8,454 nucleotides of DNA from Deltaproteobacteria bacterium (GCA_019314425.1 JAFCZI010000083.1:1-8454); one strand, 5' to 3'; positions 1 to 7,019 are shown, numbered from the stretch's first letter. A program made the numbers and translations. Notes: generated by a model not told the origin, from the sequence alone.

Positions 1-35
1 CATACCAAGACAACCAAATTAGCTCAAGGGCATAT

Positions 36-63
36 TTGACCTAAAATCACAGGTCCGGATTAT
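36..63 (+). promoter_or_regulatory. Possible sigma-70 promoter for the rpsB operon
   Basis: TTGACC at 36-41 (5 of 6 to the -35 consensus) is followed after 16 nt by GATTAT at 58-63 (4 of 6 to the -10 consensus). A start near 70 would leave a leader of about 120 nt before rpsB, which would include both hairpins described separately. The match is modest, and the true promoter could lie upstream of the window. Confidence 0.3.
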
Positions 64-82
64 TGCCAGGTGCCTCTTGAAT

Positions 83-111
83 CGCGTTTAACTTTAATAA
101 AGATGAACGCG
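83..111 (+). promoter_or_regulatory. Leader hairpin upstream of rpsB
   Basis: Positions 83-90 pair with 104-111 (8 pairs, one of them G-U), an A-A mismatch follows at 91/103, then 92-95 pair with 99-102 around a 3-nt AAU loop. No run of T follows, so it does not look like an intrinsic terminator. In E. coli, S2 represses rpsB-tsf through the leader mRNA, so a protein-binding or stability role is reasonable here. That role is inferred, and I do not recognise a named leader family. Confidence 0.45.
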
Positions 112-156
112 CGAGAACAGGTGCGAGATATTCCGGGCCGAGGAAAAACCGGCATA

Positions 157-176
157 GAGATTCAAATGAGAATCTC
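157..176 (+). promoter_or_regulatory. Small hairpin just before the rpsB ribosome binding site
   Basis: GAGATTC (157-163) is perfectly complementary to GAATCTC (170-176) with a 6-nt loop. It ends 5 nt before the AGGAG at 182-186, which lies 5 nt upstream of the rpsB ATG. It leaves the Shine-Dalgarno exposed, and may help control translation or mRNA stability together with the larger hairpin at 83-111. The function is inferred from position only. Confidence 0.4.
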
Positions 177-191
177 GAAAAAGGAGAAAAA

Positions 192-1058
192 ATGTCAGAC
201 ATCAACATGAAACAACTTCTGGAAGCAGGGGTCCATTTCGGACACCAAACAAGGCGTTGGAACCCCAAAATGAAGCCTTACATCTTTGGCGCGCGAAACG
301 GAATTCACATCATCGACCTGCAAAAAACCGTCAGACTTTTTAAAACGGCCTATGACTTTGTGGCGAAAACTGTTGCCGACGGCTACCCGGTTCTTTTCGT
401 GGGGACCAAGAAGCAGGGACACGACGCTATTATTGAAGAAAGCGAACGATGCGGGATGTTCTTCATGGTTAACCGCTGGCTGGGCGGTACGCTAACCAAT
501 TTCCAAACCATCAAAAAGAGCATCAACCGGTTGAAAGACCTCGAAAGAATGAAAGAGGACGGTTCCATCAATCGGTATACCAAAAAAGAAATCCTCAAGA
601 TGGACAAGGAACTCACCAAACTCGAAAAAAACCTCGGTGGCATCAAAAACATGGATGAAATTCCGGGGGCCGTTTTTGTGGTTGATCCCAAGAGAGAAAA
701 GATTGCCGTCAAAGAAGCTCGAAAGCTCGGCATACCCGTGATTGCCATTGCCGATTCCAATTGTGATCCGGATGACATCGACCTGATCATCCCCGGAAAT
801 GACGATGCGATTCGCGCCATCAGGCTCATCACATCAAAAATTGCCGATGCCTGTATCGAGGGTCATGCCGTTGCCGAACAGAAACTGAGAGCCGAGGATG
901 CGCTGAAAAAAGAGCAGGAGGCAGTCGCCGTGGAGGAGAAGGCTGAGGCTTCAGCAGGCGAGGACGGCGGTCCCGAAGTCATTATCCTTCCCAAAACAGA
1001 CAGCACACCCGTGGAATCAGATGGGTCGGAAACCTCTGAAGACAACCAAACCAAGTAA
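192..1058 (+). CDS. rpsB: 30S ribosomal protein S2
   Basis: S2 is a structural protein of the small ribosomal subunit, assembled late and needed for S1 binding and mRNA recruitment. The family core is clear over about residues 1-228: [19 protein letters not shown] near the start, [10 protein letters not shown] (95-104), an [10 protein letters not shown] segment (157-166) and [14 protein letters not shown] (181-194). The start is well supported by AGGAG at 182-186, 5 nt before the ATG. At 288 residues it is longer than the usual 230-260. The excess is a C-terminal tail from about residue 230, rich in Glu, Ala, Ser and Asp and probably disordered. It heads the cluster, with tsf 22 nt downstream, the usual pairing. 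Expression may be controlled by the structured leader. Confidence 0.98.
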   Translation: MSDINMKQLLEAGVHFGHQTRRWNPKMKPYIFGARNGIHIIDLQKTVRLFKTAYDFVAKTVADGYPVLFVGTKKQGHDAIIEESERCGMFFMVNRWLGGTLTNFQTIKKSINRLKDLERMKEDGSINRYTKKEILKMDKELTKLEKNLGGIKNMDEIPGAVFVVDPKREKIAVKEARKLGIPVIAIADSNCDPDDIDLIIPGNDDAIRAIRLITSKIADACIEGHAVAEQKLRAEDALKKEQEAVAVEEKAEASAGEDGGPEVIILPKTDSTPVESDGSETSEDNQTK

Positions 1059-1080
1059 AAATAAGTAAGGGAGATAGAAA

Positions 1081-1674
1081 TTGGCAATATCCGCAACATT
1101 AATCAAAGAACTAAGAGAAAAAACGGGCGTGGGGATCATGGACTGCAAGGCCGCATTGACCGAATGCGACGGCGACATTGATAAAGCAGTGGACCATTTG
1201 AGGAAAAAAGGGATCGCAACCGCAAAAAAACGGGGGGGGCGCGAAACATCGCAGGGTCAAGTTCAATCCTATATCCATGCCGGGGGCAAAATCGGTGTCC
1301 TCGTTGAAGTAAACTGTGAAACAGATTTCACTGGAAAGACAGATGATTTTTCATCGTTTGTCAAGGATGTTGCGATGCAGATTGCCGCGGCAAATCCCAT
1401 TACCATCGATCGGGAAAGCATACCCCGGGATATTCTGGAAAAAGAAAAGGACATCTATTCCTCCCAGGCCAAGGCTTCGGGGAAGCCTGAGAAGGTCATT
1501 GAAAAGATTGTCGAAGGGAAGATGAAGAAGTTTTTTTCAGAAGCTTGTCTTTTGGAACAGGCCTTTGTCAAGAATTCGGACATTACCATCCAGGACCTGA
1601 TGAATGAACTCATCGCTAAAACCGGTGAAAATATTGTCATCAAACGATTTTCAAGGTTCCAGTTGGGAGATTAG
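1081..1674 (+). CDS. tsf: Translation elongation factor Ts, short form, TTG start
   Basis: EF-Ts is the cytosolic nucleotide exchange factor that releases GDP from EF-Tu. The N-terminal UBA-like domain (about 1-50) carries TGVGIMDCKAAL (15-26). The core holds IGVLVEVNCETDF (71-83), the EF-Tu contact; the usual TDFV reads TDFT here. A short C-terminal module follows (about 140-197). At 197 residues it belongs to the short class with one core subdomain, unlike the 283-residue E. coli protein. The start codon is TTG, chosen because the family N-terminus begins there and GGGAG (1069-1073) lies 7 nt upstream. A run of A7-C-G8 at 1224-1239 encodes KKRGG. The usual downstream neighbour pyrH is missing; frr begins 25 nt after the stop. 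Confidence 0.97.
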   Translation: MAISATLIKELREKTGVGIMDCKAALTECDGDIDKAVDHLRKKGIATAKKRGGRETSQGQVQSYIHAGGKIGVLVEVNCETDFTGKTDDFSSFVKDVAMQIAAANPITIDRESIPRDILEKEKDIYSSQAKASGKPEKVIEKIVEGKMKKFFSEACLLEQAFVKNSDITIQDLMNELIAKTGENIVIKRFSRFQLGD

Positions 1675-1687
1675 GTTACACCTGCTC

Positions 1688-1695
1688 AGGAGGAG
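1688..1695 (+). promoter_or_regulatory. Strong Shine-Dalgarno that fixes the frr start
   Basis: AGGAGGAG lies 4 nt before the ATG at 1700. It decides between this start and an in-frame ATG at 1604 that lies inside tsf: only 1700 gives the standard 185-residue protein. As the strongest such site in the window, it should support high translation of the recycling factor. Confidence 0.85.
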
Positions 1696-1699
1696 TGTC

Positions 1700-2257
1700 A
1701 TGAAAGAAGAAATCCTTTCCGAACTGCGTCAGAAGATGAACAAGTCCGTCGATGCCCTTAAGAAGGACTTCCTTAAAATCAGAACCGGCAGGGCCTCCAC
1801 GGCGTTGCTGGATGGCGTCAAAGTCGATTGCTATGATACTCAAATGCCCATTGACCAGGTTGCCACCATCTCTGCTCCTGAAAGCCGCCTCATCACCATT
1901 CAGCCCTGGGATCAAACGATCATAGGGAGTATGGAAAAAAGCATCCTGAAATCGGAATTGGGCCTCACTCCCATGAACGACGGTAAAATCATTCGCATAT
2001 CCATCCCTCCTTTGACCGAGGAAAGGCGAAAAGAGCTGGCCAAACTGGCCAGAAAAATGGCGGAAGAGAACAAGATTTCAATCCGAAACTTCAGGCGGGA
2101 AGCCAACGAAATGTTAAAGGAGTTGAAGACTGAAAAAGAAATCAGCGAGGATGAACTTTTCCGATCCCAGGATGATGTCCAGAAAATAACCGATGAACTC
2201 ATCAAAAAAGTGGATGAAACAACCGCTCAAAAAGAACAGGAGATTATTGAATTCTGA
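1700..2257 (+). CDS. frr: Ribosome recycling factor
   Basis: RRF splits post-termination ribosomes together with EF-G. At 185 residues it has exactly the typical family length. Diagnostic segments are FLKIRTGRAS (24-33) in the first helix, the beta-domain stretch ending in ISIPPLTEERRKEL (100-113), and ISIRNFRREAN (126-136) in the long helical domain, followed by charged helix to the C-terminus. The protein forms the usual three-helix bundle plus small beta domain. An in-frame ATG at 1604 would add 32 residues encoded inside tsf and is rejected. Its stop codon TGA (2255-2257) overlaps the first bases of a repeat element. Co-transcription with tsf, 25 nt upstream, is very likely. Confidence 0.98.
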   Translation: MKEEILSELRQKMNKSVDALKKDFLKIRTGRASTALLDGVKVDCYDTQMPIDQVATISAPESRLITIQPWDQTIIGSMEKSILKSELGLTPMNDGKIIRISIPPLTEERRKELAKLARKMAEENKISIRNFRREANEMLKELKTEKEISEDELFRSQDDVQKITDELIKKVDETTAQKEQEIIEF

Positions 2258-2348
2258 TGGCGTCGTAAAAAGTCCCATCTACTGCGTTGCATATGGAACT
2301 TTTTGCTTAGCCATCCATAGCGGAAATCGGATTTTTTACGGGAACATC
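2256..2348 (+). repeat. Dispersed inverted-repeat element, copy 1 (frr-uppS gap)
   Basis: The left arm (2256-2275) starts GATGGCGTCGTAAAAAGTCC and the right arm (2329-2348) is its inverse at 15 of 20 positions. A second right-arm-like segment with ACTTTTTGC and GCCATC lies at 2296-2315, so the copy may be composite or degenerate. The 19-mer CGTAAAAAGTCCCATCTAC at 2264-2282 recurs exactly at 6249-6267. The element fills most of the frr-uppS gap and codes for nothing visible. It resembles a non-autonomous palindromic element (REP- or MITE-like). It could fold in RNA and act in termination or mRNA stability, but lacks the T-run of a standard terminator. Confidence 0.8.
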
Positions 2349-2367
2349 AATTCTGATACATGAAACC

Positions 2368-3084
2368 ATGAGCAAAGAAAGCCTGCCGAAACATGTCGCC
2401 ATTATTATGGACGGAAACGGTCGATGGGCGGAAAAGCATGCTTTCCCACGTGTCAGAGGGCATCGAAAGGGAGCGGAGTCCGTCAGGACAATCGTCACGC
2501 TCTGTCGCAAACTGGGCATTGGGTACCTTACCCTTTATGCTTTTTCGGAAGAAAACTGGAAAAGGCCTCCCCACGAAGTAACCGCACTCATGAAGCTCCT
2601 TGGCAGTTTCCTGAAACGCGAATTGAAAGAAATGAAAGAAAGCGGCATTCGCTTGAATGCGATCGGCCGAACCGAAAAACTTCCCGCCGCCACCAGAAAG
2701 ATACTACTGGATACCATCCGAGAAACATCCCATGGGAGCAAAATGGTTTTGACCCTTGCGCTCAGTTATGGCGGCAGACAGGAAATACTGGATGCGGTTC
2801 GCGCCCTTGCCCGCAAAGTCCAAACCGGCGCCATGGATCCCGAGGACATCTCGGAGGACCAATTTTCAGGCAGTCTTTATACCGCAGGAATGCCTGATCC
2901 GGATCTTCTCATCCGGACCAGCGGCGAATACCGTATCAGTAATTTTTTGCTCTGGCAGATTTCCTACAGCGAAATCTACGTCACCCCGACCCTGTGGCCT
3001 GACTTTGGTGAAGCGGAATTATTGGAAGCACTTTCGGAATACCGGAAAAGAGACAGGAGATTTGGCGCTGTCGGCACAACATAA
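2368..3084 (+). CDS. uppS: Undecaprenyl diphosphate synthase (cis-prenyltransferase)
   Basis: UppS extends farnesyl diphosphate with isopentenyl diphosphate in cis to make undecaprenyl diphosphate, the lipid carrier for peptidoglycan and other envelope polymers; it acts at the inner face of the membrane. Family signatures: HVAIIMDGNGRWA (9-21) with catalytic Asp15 and the diphosphate-binding loop, RGHRKG (30-35), LYAFSEENWKRP (56-67), and LIRTSGEYRISNFLLWQ (181-197) with substrate-binding Arg183, Arg189 and Ser191. The length of 238 is typical. The start gives the expected short N-terminus, but no convincing Shine-Dalgarno precedes it, perhaps because the repeat element displaced it. It is followed by cdsA after 24 nt. 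Confidence 0.97.
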   Translation: MSKESLPKHVAIIMDGNGRWAEKHAFPRVRGHRKGAESVRTIVTLCRKLGIGYLTLYAFSEENWKRPPHEVTALMKLLGSFLKRELKEMKESGIRLNAIGRTEKLPAATRKILLDTIRETSHGSKMVLTLALSYGGRQEILDAVRALARKVQTGAMDPEDISEDQFSGSLYTAGMPDPDLLIRTSGEYRISNFLLWQISYSEIYVTPTLWPDFGEAELLEALSEYRKRDRRFGAVGTT

Positions 3085-3108
3085 CCAGAATTTTCGGGGC
3101 TGCCCATA

Positions 3109-3924
3109 ATGGTAACCCCGGGCAAAATGCATCTGAAGCGATGGCTTACGGGCATCATCTGTGTCCCGATCCTGATTTTTCTGATCGGTTTCGGCCCCAG
3201 GTACCTCTTTTATATCCTGCTCTGTGCTGCCGCCCTGATCGGACTTTGGGAATATTTCAGGATCGCTGCCCCCGGACTTTCCCCTTATATCAAATGGATC
3301 AACAGTGCCCTGGTCCTGGTACTCTTTGTTGTCGTTTACATGCGGCAGGCATTACTTTTACCAGGCATTTTAGTGCTTTGGGCGTTTTTCCCCATGGCCC
3401 TGGAAGTATTTACTTTTTCTGCCGCGAACGAAAAAAAAACGGCCATGCCCAGCATGGCGGCGCTGATGGGACCGGTCTACACCGCACTCCCCCTGGCCCT
3501 GCTCATGTTTATTGATATGCGCCCTCAGGGGCATCTCTGGATCTTTTTTCTGCTGACGGTGGTTTTTGCCTGTGACACCGGCGCATTCTATTTTGGCAGG
3601 TCTTTCGGCAAGCACAAACTCCACGAACGAGTAAGCCCCGGAAAGACCTGGGAAGGCGCTGCGGGGGGGGTATTTTGCAGCCTGCTTGCAGCCATGTTGT
3701 TTGTTAAGTTCATAGACATCCACCCATTTAGTGTGACTCTGGTCCTGCTGGTTGTCACACTCGCCGTCTCCAGCCAGATCGGGGATCTGGCTGAATCCGT
3801 ATTGAAACGGAACCAGGGTGTTAAAGATTCGGGGAACATCCTTCCGGGTCATGGCGGCATACTGGACCGCATTGACGGGCTTCTATTTGCGATACCGGTC
3901 CTTTTTTTCTATCTCAGCATATGA
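3109..3924 (+). CDS. cdsA: Phosphatidate cytidylyltransferase (CDP-diacylglycerol synthase)
   Basis: This integral membrane enzyme makes CDP-diacylglycerol from phosphatidate and CTP, the branch point to phosphatidylethanolamine and phosphatidylglycerol. The C-terminal signature of the family is complete at residues 230-256: Ser230, Lys233-Arg234, Lys239-Asp240, then PGHGGILDRID, with the metal and CTP ligands Asp253 and Asp256. VFACDTGAFYFGRSFGKHK (152-170) and SPGKTWEG (176-183) are also typical. Most of the rest is hydrophobic, with about seven or eight membrane segments. Two starts are possible: 3109, with a GGGG stretch 9 nt upstream, or 3127 (Met7), which begins closer to the usual MxLKRxxT N-terminus. 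A G8 run lies at 3663-3670. Length 271 is normal. Confidence 0.96.
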   Translation: MVTPGKMHLKRWLTGIICVPILIFLIGFGPRYLFYILLCAAALIGLWEYFRIAAPGLSPYIKWINSALVLVLFVVVYMRQALLLPGILVLWAFFPMALEVFTFSAANEKKTAMPSMAALMGPVYTALPLALLMFIDMRPQGHLWIFFLLTVVFACDTGAFYFGRSFGKHKLHERVSPGKTWEGAAGGVFCSLLAAMLFVKFIDIHPFSVTLVLLVVTLAVSSQIGDLAESVLKRNQGVKDSGNILPGHGGILDRIDGLLFAIPVLFFYLSI

Positions 3925-3956
3925 CATTTGAAAAAACGCAGGGGTAAAGCAAATTC

Positions 3957-5141
3957 ATGAAGACAACGACCACGGATCATATGATGAAAAATTTATGCAT
4001 ATTGGGTTCCACAGGCTCAATCGGTGTCAATACACTGAAGGTGGTTCGCGCCAATCCGCAGAGATACCGGGTACGCGCACTTTCAGGGGGGAAAAACATT
4101 GACCTTCTGCGAAACCAGATAGCGATATTCAAGCCGAAAGCGGTTGCCGTTTTGAATGAGGCCCTCGCCATGGATCTCAAGGGGACCCTGACCGGAAGCG
4201 ACCTTCCTGAAGTCCTTTTCGGTCCCGATGGGTTCAAGCACCTGTCAACCATGGACGAGGTGGATACCATTGTTTCCGCCATCACCGGCGCCGCAGGCCT
4301 TATACCCACCTTTGAAGGGATTAAGGCGGGGAAAGAAATTGCCCTGGCCAACAAGGAAACCATGGTCATGGCAGGGCCCCTGGTCCTGCGCGAAGCGGAA
4401 AAGCAGGGGGTTTCCATTCTCCCCATCGACAGTGAACACAGCGCGATCCTCCAATCCCTGCAGGGACATCAAAAAGAAGACCTGAAACGCATTATACTCA
4501 CGGCATCGGGCGGCCCCTTCAGGAACCTGACGCTCAAGCAAATGGCCCAAGTCACCGCCGCCCAGGCCCTGAAACACCCCAATTGGGAAATGGGTCCGAA
4601 AATCACCATCGATTCAGCCACCATGATGAACAAGGGACTTGAGGTCATTGAAGCCAAATGGTTGTTCGATGTGCCGATAGAAGAAATTGACGTCCTCATA
4701 CACCCCCAGAGCATTGTTCACTCCATGGTGGAATACAAGGACGGGTCCATCATCAGCCAGATGGGCGTCCCGGACATGATGATTCCCATTGCCTACGCCC
4801 TTAGCTATCCCAGGCACATCAAAACCGGACTCCCCCCCCTGGCATTGGAAAAAGTGGGGGCCCTCAGTTTCGAAAAGCCTGACCTTGAGCGATTCAAATG
4901 CCTCGCTTTGGCTTTGAGGGCAGCATCTGCCGGTGGGAGCATGCCCGCCGTATTGAACGGCGCCAATGAAATCGCGGTGGATGCATTTTTAAAAGAAAAG
5001 ATCGGGTTCTTGGATATCCCCAAGCTGATCGAACAAACCATGGAAGCCCACAAAACGCATCCCATTGACCAAATTGATTCAGTCATGGATGCCGACAAAT
5101 GGGCACGTGAAAAAACCTATTCCAATCTTATGGCGTACTGA
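3957..5141 (+). CDS. dxr: 1-deoxy-D-xylulose 5-phosphate reductoisomerase
   Basis: Dxr (IspC) converts DXP to 2-C-methylerythritol 4-phosphate with NADPH, the committed step of the non-mevalonate isoprenoid pathway; it is the target of fosmidomycin. The NADPH-binding loop is GSTGSIG (17-23). LANKETMVMAG (130-140) follows. Metal ligands are Asp158 and Glu160 in PIDSEHSAI and Glu229 in MMNKGLE; substrate residues Ser184, His207, Asn225 and Lys226 are all present. The 394 residues match the family (398 in E. coli). The start at 3957 has AGGGG (3940-3944), spaced rather far at 12 nt; an alternative at Met9 or Met10 has no ribosome binding site. It supplies precursors for UppS, encoded two genes upstream. 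Confidence 0.98.
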   Translation: MKTTTTDHMMKNLCILGSTGSIGVNTLKVVRANPQRYRVRALSGGKNIDLLRNQIAIFKPKAVAVLNEALAMDLKGTLTGSDLPEVLFGPDGFKHLSTMDEVDTIVSAITGAAGLIPTFEGIKAGKEIALANKETMVMAGPLVLREAEKQGVSILPIDSEHSAILQSLQGHQKEDLKRIILTASGGPFRNLTLKQMAQVTAAQALKHPNWEMGPKITIDSATMMNKGLEVIEAKWLFDVPIEEIDVLIHPQSIVHSMVEYKDGSIISQMGVPDMMIPIAYALSYPRHIKTGLPPLALEKVGALSFEKPDLERFKCLALALRAASAGGSMPAVLNGANEIAVDAFLKEKIGFLDIPKLIEQTMEAHKTHPIDQIDSVMDADKWAREKTYSNLMAY

Positions 5142-5155
5142 ATCCAGGTAAACCC

Positions 5156-6238
5156 ATGCATTATTTTATTTACTATGTTCTCCCCTTTCTGCTTGTTCTG
5201 GGGGTTCTGATTTTTTTTCATGAGCTGGGGCATTTCCTTGTTGCCAAACATTTTGGCATAAAAGTCCTGAAGTTTTCACTGGGTTTCGGCCCAAAGATCC
5301 TGGGAAAAAAGATCGGGGAAACCGAATATCTCATTTCCGCCATCCCTCTGGGTGGCTACGTGAAAATGCTCGGCGAAAGCGATAACGAGGAAGAAGACCC
5401 CCTTTCCCCTGAAGATCAAGCAAAGTCTTTCAGCCATAAGCCCACCCTTCAAAGAATCGCCGTTGTGGGCGCGGGCCCCCTGTTCAATCTTCTTCTGGCC
5501 CTGATCATTTTCTGTGCTTCTTTTGGTTTTTCCGGCATGCAGGTCCTGACCACTGAAATCGGTCAGGTGCGTGAGGGGTCTCCGGCCGGCAGCGCGGGCC
5601 TCAAAAAAGGCGACCTGATTGTTTCAGTTGACGACATGGATACGGATTCCTGGCCGCAGCTGAAGGCACTCGTTCAGAAGAATCAGGGGGAACCGATTAA
5701 AATAACCCTGTTAAGACATGGGCAATTATCAACCGTTACCGTCATTCCTGAAATGCGCGTGGTTAAGAATCTTTTTGGTGAAGAAATCAAAACACCGCTC
5801 TTGGGCGTTGTCTCAGCCGGAACCTTCAGGGAAGTTCAACTGGGCCTTGGGGGGGCGCTGAAAGAGGGATGGCTTAAAACCTGGGAAATCATAGAGCTGA
5901 CCTGCCTGACGGTTGTCAAGCTTTTCCAGGGGGTCGTTCCCCTCAAAACCCTGGGCGGCCCCATTCTGATCGGCCAGATGACCGGCCAGCTGGCCGAACA
6001 AAGCTGGGCCTATCTCATTCCTTTTACAGCCGTTATCAGCATCAATCTAGGCATTTTGAACCTTTTGCCCGTACCGGTTCTGGACGGTGGTTTTATCATT
6101 TTCCTACTGATTGAACTGATCCTCGGCCGCCCCCTGAACATCAGAAAGCGAGAATTTGCTCAGAAACTGGGCATCGGGCTTCTCGTATTGCTCATGGTGG
6201 TTGTCATCTACAACGACATCACGAGAATTCTACAATAG
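5156..6238 (+). CDS. rseP: Site-2 intramembrane metalloprotease, RseP family
   Basis: A zinc protease of the inner membrane that cuts transmembrane segments; in E. coli it cleaves anti-sigma factor RseA and signal-peptide remnants. The zinc motif HELGH is at 22-26 in the first membrane helix, and the third ligand Asp310 is in NLLPVPVLDGG (302-312). The membrane-associated loop LISAIPLGGYVKMLGE (59-74) is typical. One PDZ domain spans about 130-200, with GSPAGSAGLKKGDLI (141-155); E. coli RseP has two and about 450 residues, so this 360-residue form is the single-PDZ type. Membrane helices are predicted near 6-28, 100-125, 285-322 and 336-353. The start has only a weak AGG 7 nt upstream. Its stop codon abuts repeat copy 2. 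The local substrate is unknown. Confidence 0.96.
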   Translation: MHYFIYYVLPFLLVLGVLIFFHELGHFLVAKHFGIKVLKFSLGFGPKILGKKIGETEYLISAIPLGGYVKMLGESDNEEEDPLSPEDQAKSFSHKPTLQRIAVVGAGPLFNLLLALIIFCASFGFSGMQVLTTEIGQVREGSPAGSAGLKKGDLIVSVDDMDTDSWPQLKALVQKNQGEPIKITLLRHGQLSTVTVIPEMRVVKNLFGEEIKTPLLGVVSAGTFREVQLGLGGALKEGWLKTWEIIELTCLTVVKLFQGVVPLKTLGGPILIGQMTGQLAEQSWAYLIPFTAVISINLGILNLLPVPVLDGGFIIFLLIELILGRPLNIRKREFAQKLGIGLLVLLMVVVIYNDITRILQ

Positions 6239-6298
6239 ATGGTGGCGCCGTAAAAAGTCCCATCTACAGATAAATTCGTGACTTTTTACGAGGCCATC
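6238..6298 (+). repeat. Dispersed inverted-repeat element, copy 2 (rseP-tsaB gap)
   Basis: The 11-bp arm CGTAAAAAGTC (6249-6259) is perfectly inverted at 6280-6290 around a 20-nt loop, and outer arms GATGG (6238-6242) and GCCATC (6293-6298) extend the pairing imperfectly. It shares an exact 19-mer with copy 1 in the same orientation. It begins at the last base of the rseP stop codon, as copy 1 does at the frr stop. The transcript would fold into a stable stem, but no T-run follows. It may stabilise the rseP mRNA end or lower read-through into tsaB; this is inferred. Confidence 0.85.
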
Positions 6299-6320
6299 AA
6301 TAGATGATTTTGATTAACCC

Positions 6321-7019
6321 ATGATCCTTGCACTCAATACCGCTACCCGGCAATGCAGCATCGCACTGTTGCGTATGGACCGCACGGTTATTGCTGAGAA
6401 CCTGATGTCCGAAGGAAAAGGGCATTTCGGCAGCCTCATGCCAGCCGTTGATATGCTGATCACCGGCTCCGGGTTTAAACCCAAAGACATCCAGTGCGTT
6501 GCCGTGGCCGCCGGGCCCGGCAGCTTTACCGGTCTGAGGGTGGGCCTCTCCCTGGCAAAGGGGTTCTGCCAGGCCCTTCGTGTTCCGGTCATCGGCATAT
6601 CCAGTCTGAGGGCCTTGGCCTTTCAACTGCCCTTTTCGCCTCTCCCCATCGCGCCGCTACTCTCCTCAAGAAAGGGGGAAGTCTTTACAGCCCTTTTCCT
6701 CTGGAACCGGGAAAATGAACTTCAGCGAAAAGAAAAAGACAACTGTTTCAAACTCGACGCCTTACCGTCCCTTTTTCCCGAACCGACTGTTTTCATTGGA
6801 AATGACTTTTCAAACCAGGGTAACCTGCTGAAAGAATGGGTCGGAAGCCATGCCAAAATCGCCCCACCCCAATGCTGGCAACTCAGCGCCTCTTCCGTAG
6901 GCACCCTGGCCCTTGCCCGTTTCGATGCCGGTGATTTTGATGATCCGGGCGCCTTGATCCCCAGATATTACAGGCCCCCGGATATACGATCCAAACCGGA
7001 TTTTCCCAACAGCCGATAA
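6321..7019 (+). CDS. tsaB: tRNA t6A biosynthesis protein TsaB (YeaZ family)
   Basis: TsaB is the non-catalytic partner and scaffold of TsaD in making N6-threonylcarbamoyladenosine at position 37 of ANN-decoding tRNAs. It has the degenerate actin-like ATPase fold: strand ILALNTATRQCSIALL (2-17), GHFGSLMPAVDMLI (34-47), and the family hallmark AAGPGSFTGLRVGLSLAKGF (63-82). It lacks the metal-binding histidines of TsaD, which rules out that paralogue. Residue 6 is Asn where most members have Asp. The length of 232 is usual. No clear Shine-Dalgarno precedes the ATG, but the protein starts where the family does. The partner genes tsaD, tsaE and tsaC are not in the window. It may be read through from rseP across repeat copy 2. 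Confidence 0.95.
   Translation: MILALNTATRQCSIALLRMDRTVIAENLMSEGKGHFGSLMPAVDMLITGSGFKPKDIQCVAVAAGPGSFTGLRVGLSLAKGFCQALRVPVIGISSLRALAFQLPFSPLPIAPLLSSRKGEVFTALFLWNRENELQRKEKDNCFKLDALPSLFPEPTVFIGNDFSNQGNLLKEWVGSHAKIAPPQCWQLSASSVGTLALARFDAGDFDDPGALIPRYYRPPDIRSKPDFPNSR

Noticed and set aside
103..210. A 35-codon open frame in the rpsB leader, overlapping the rpsB start by 19 nt, as a possible leader peptide.
   Set aside because: There is no Shine-Dalgarno before its ATG, the start lies inside the stem of the 83-111 hairpin, and the product shows no regulatory codon run or recognisable feature.
1224..1239. Homopolymer A7-C-G8 in tsf, with a G8 in cdsA (3663-3670) and a G7 in rseP, as phase-variable or frameshift sites.
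   Set aside because: All three genes are housekeeping and read through intact; the runs arise from Gly and Lys codons, and phase variation of essential genes is implausible.
1604..1699. An N-terminal extension of frr starting at the ATG at 1604.
   Set aside because: It lies within tsf in another frame, has no ribosome binding site, and would make RRF longer than the constant 185 residues; the start at 1700 has a strong AGGAGG.
2256..2348. Repeat copies as intrinsic terminators.
   Set aside because: Neither copy is followed by a run of T after the stem, so a classic rho-independent terminator is not supported, although effects on mRNA ends remain possible.
2424..2897. A 157-codon open frame on the plus strand inside uppS.
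   Set aside because: It is a shifted-frame shadow of uppS with low-complexity Arg, Pro and Thr content and no ribosome binding site.
3370..3852. A 160-codon minus-strand open frame opposite cdsA.
   Set aside because: cdsA is unmistakable on the plus strand, and the antisense product resembles no family and reflects its codon pattern.
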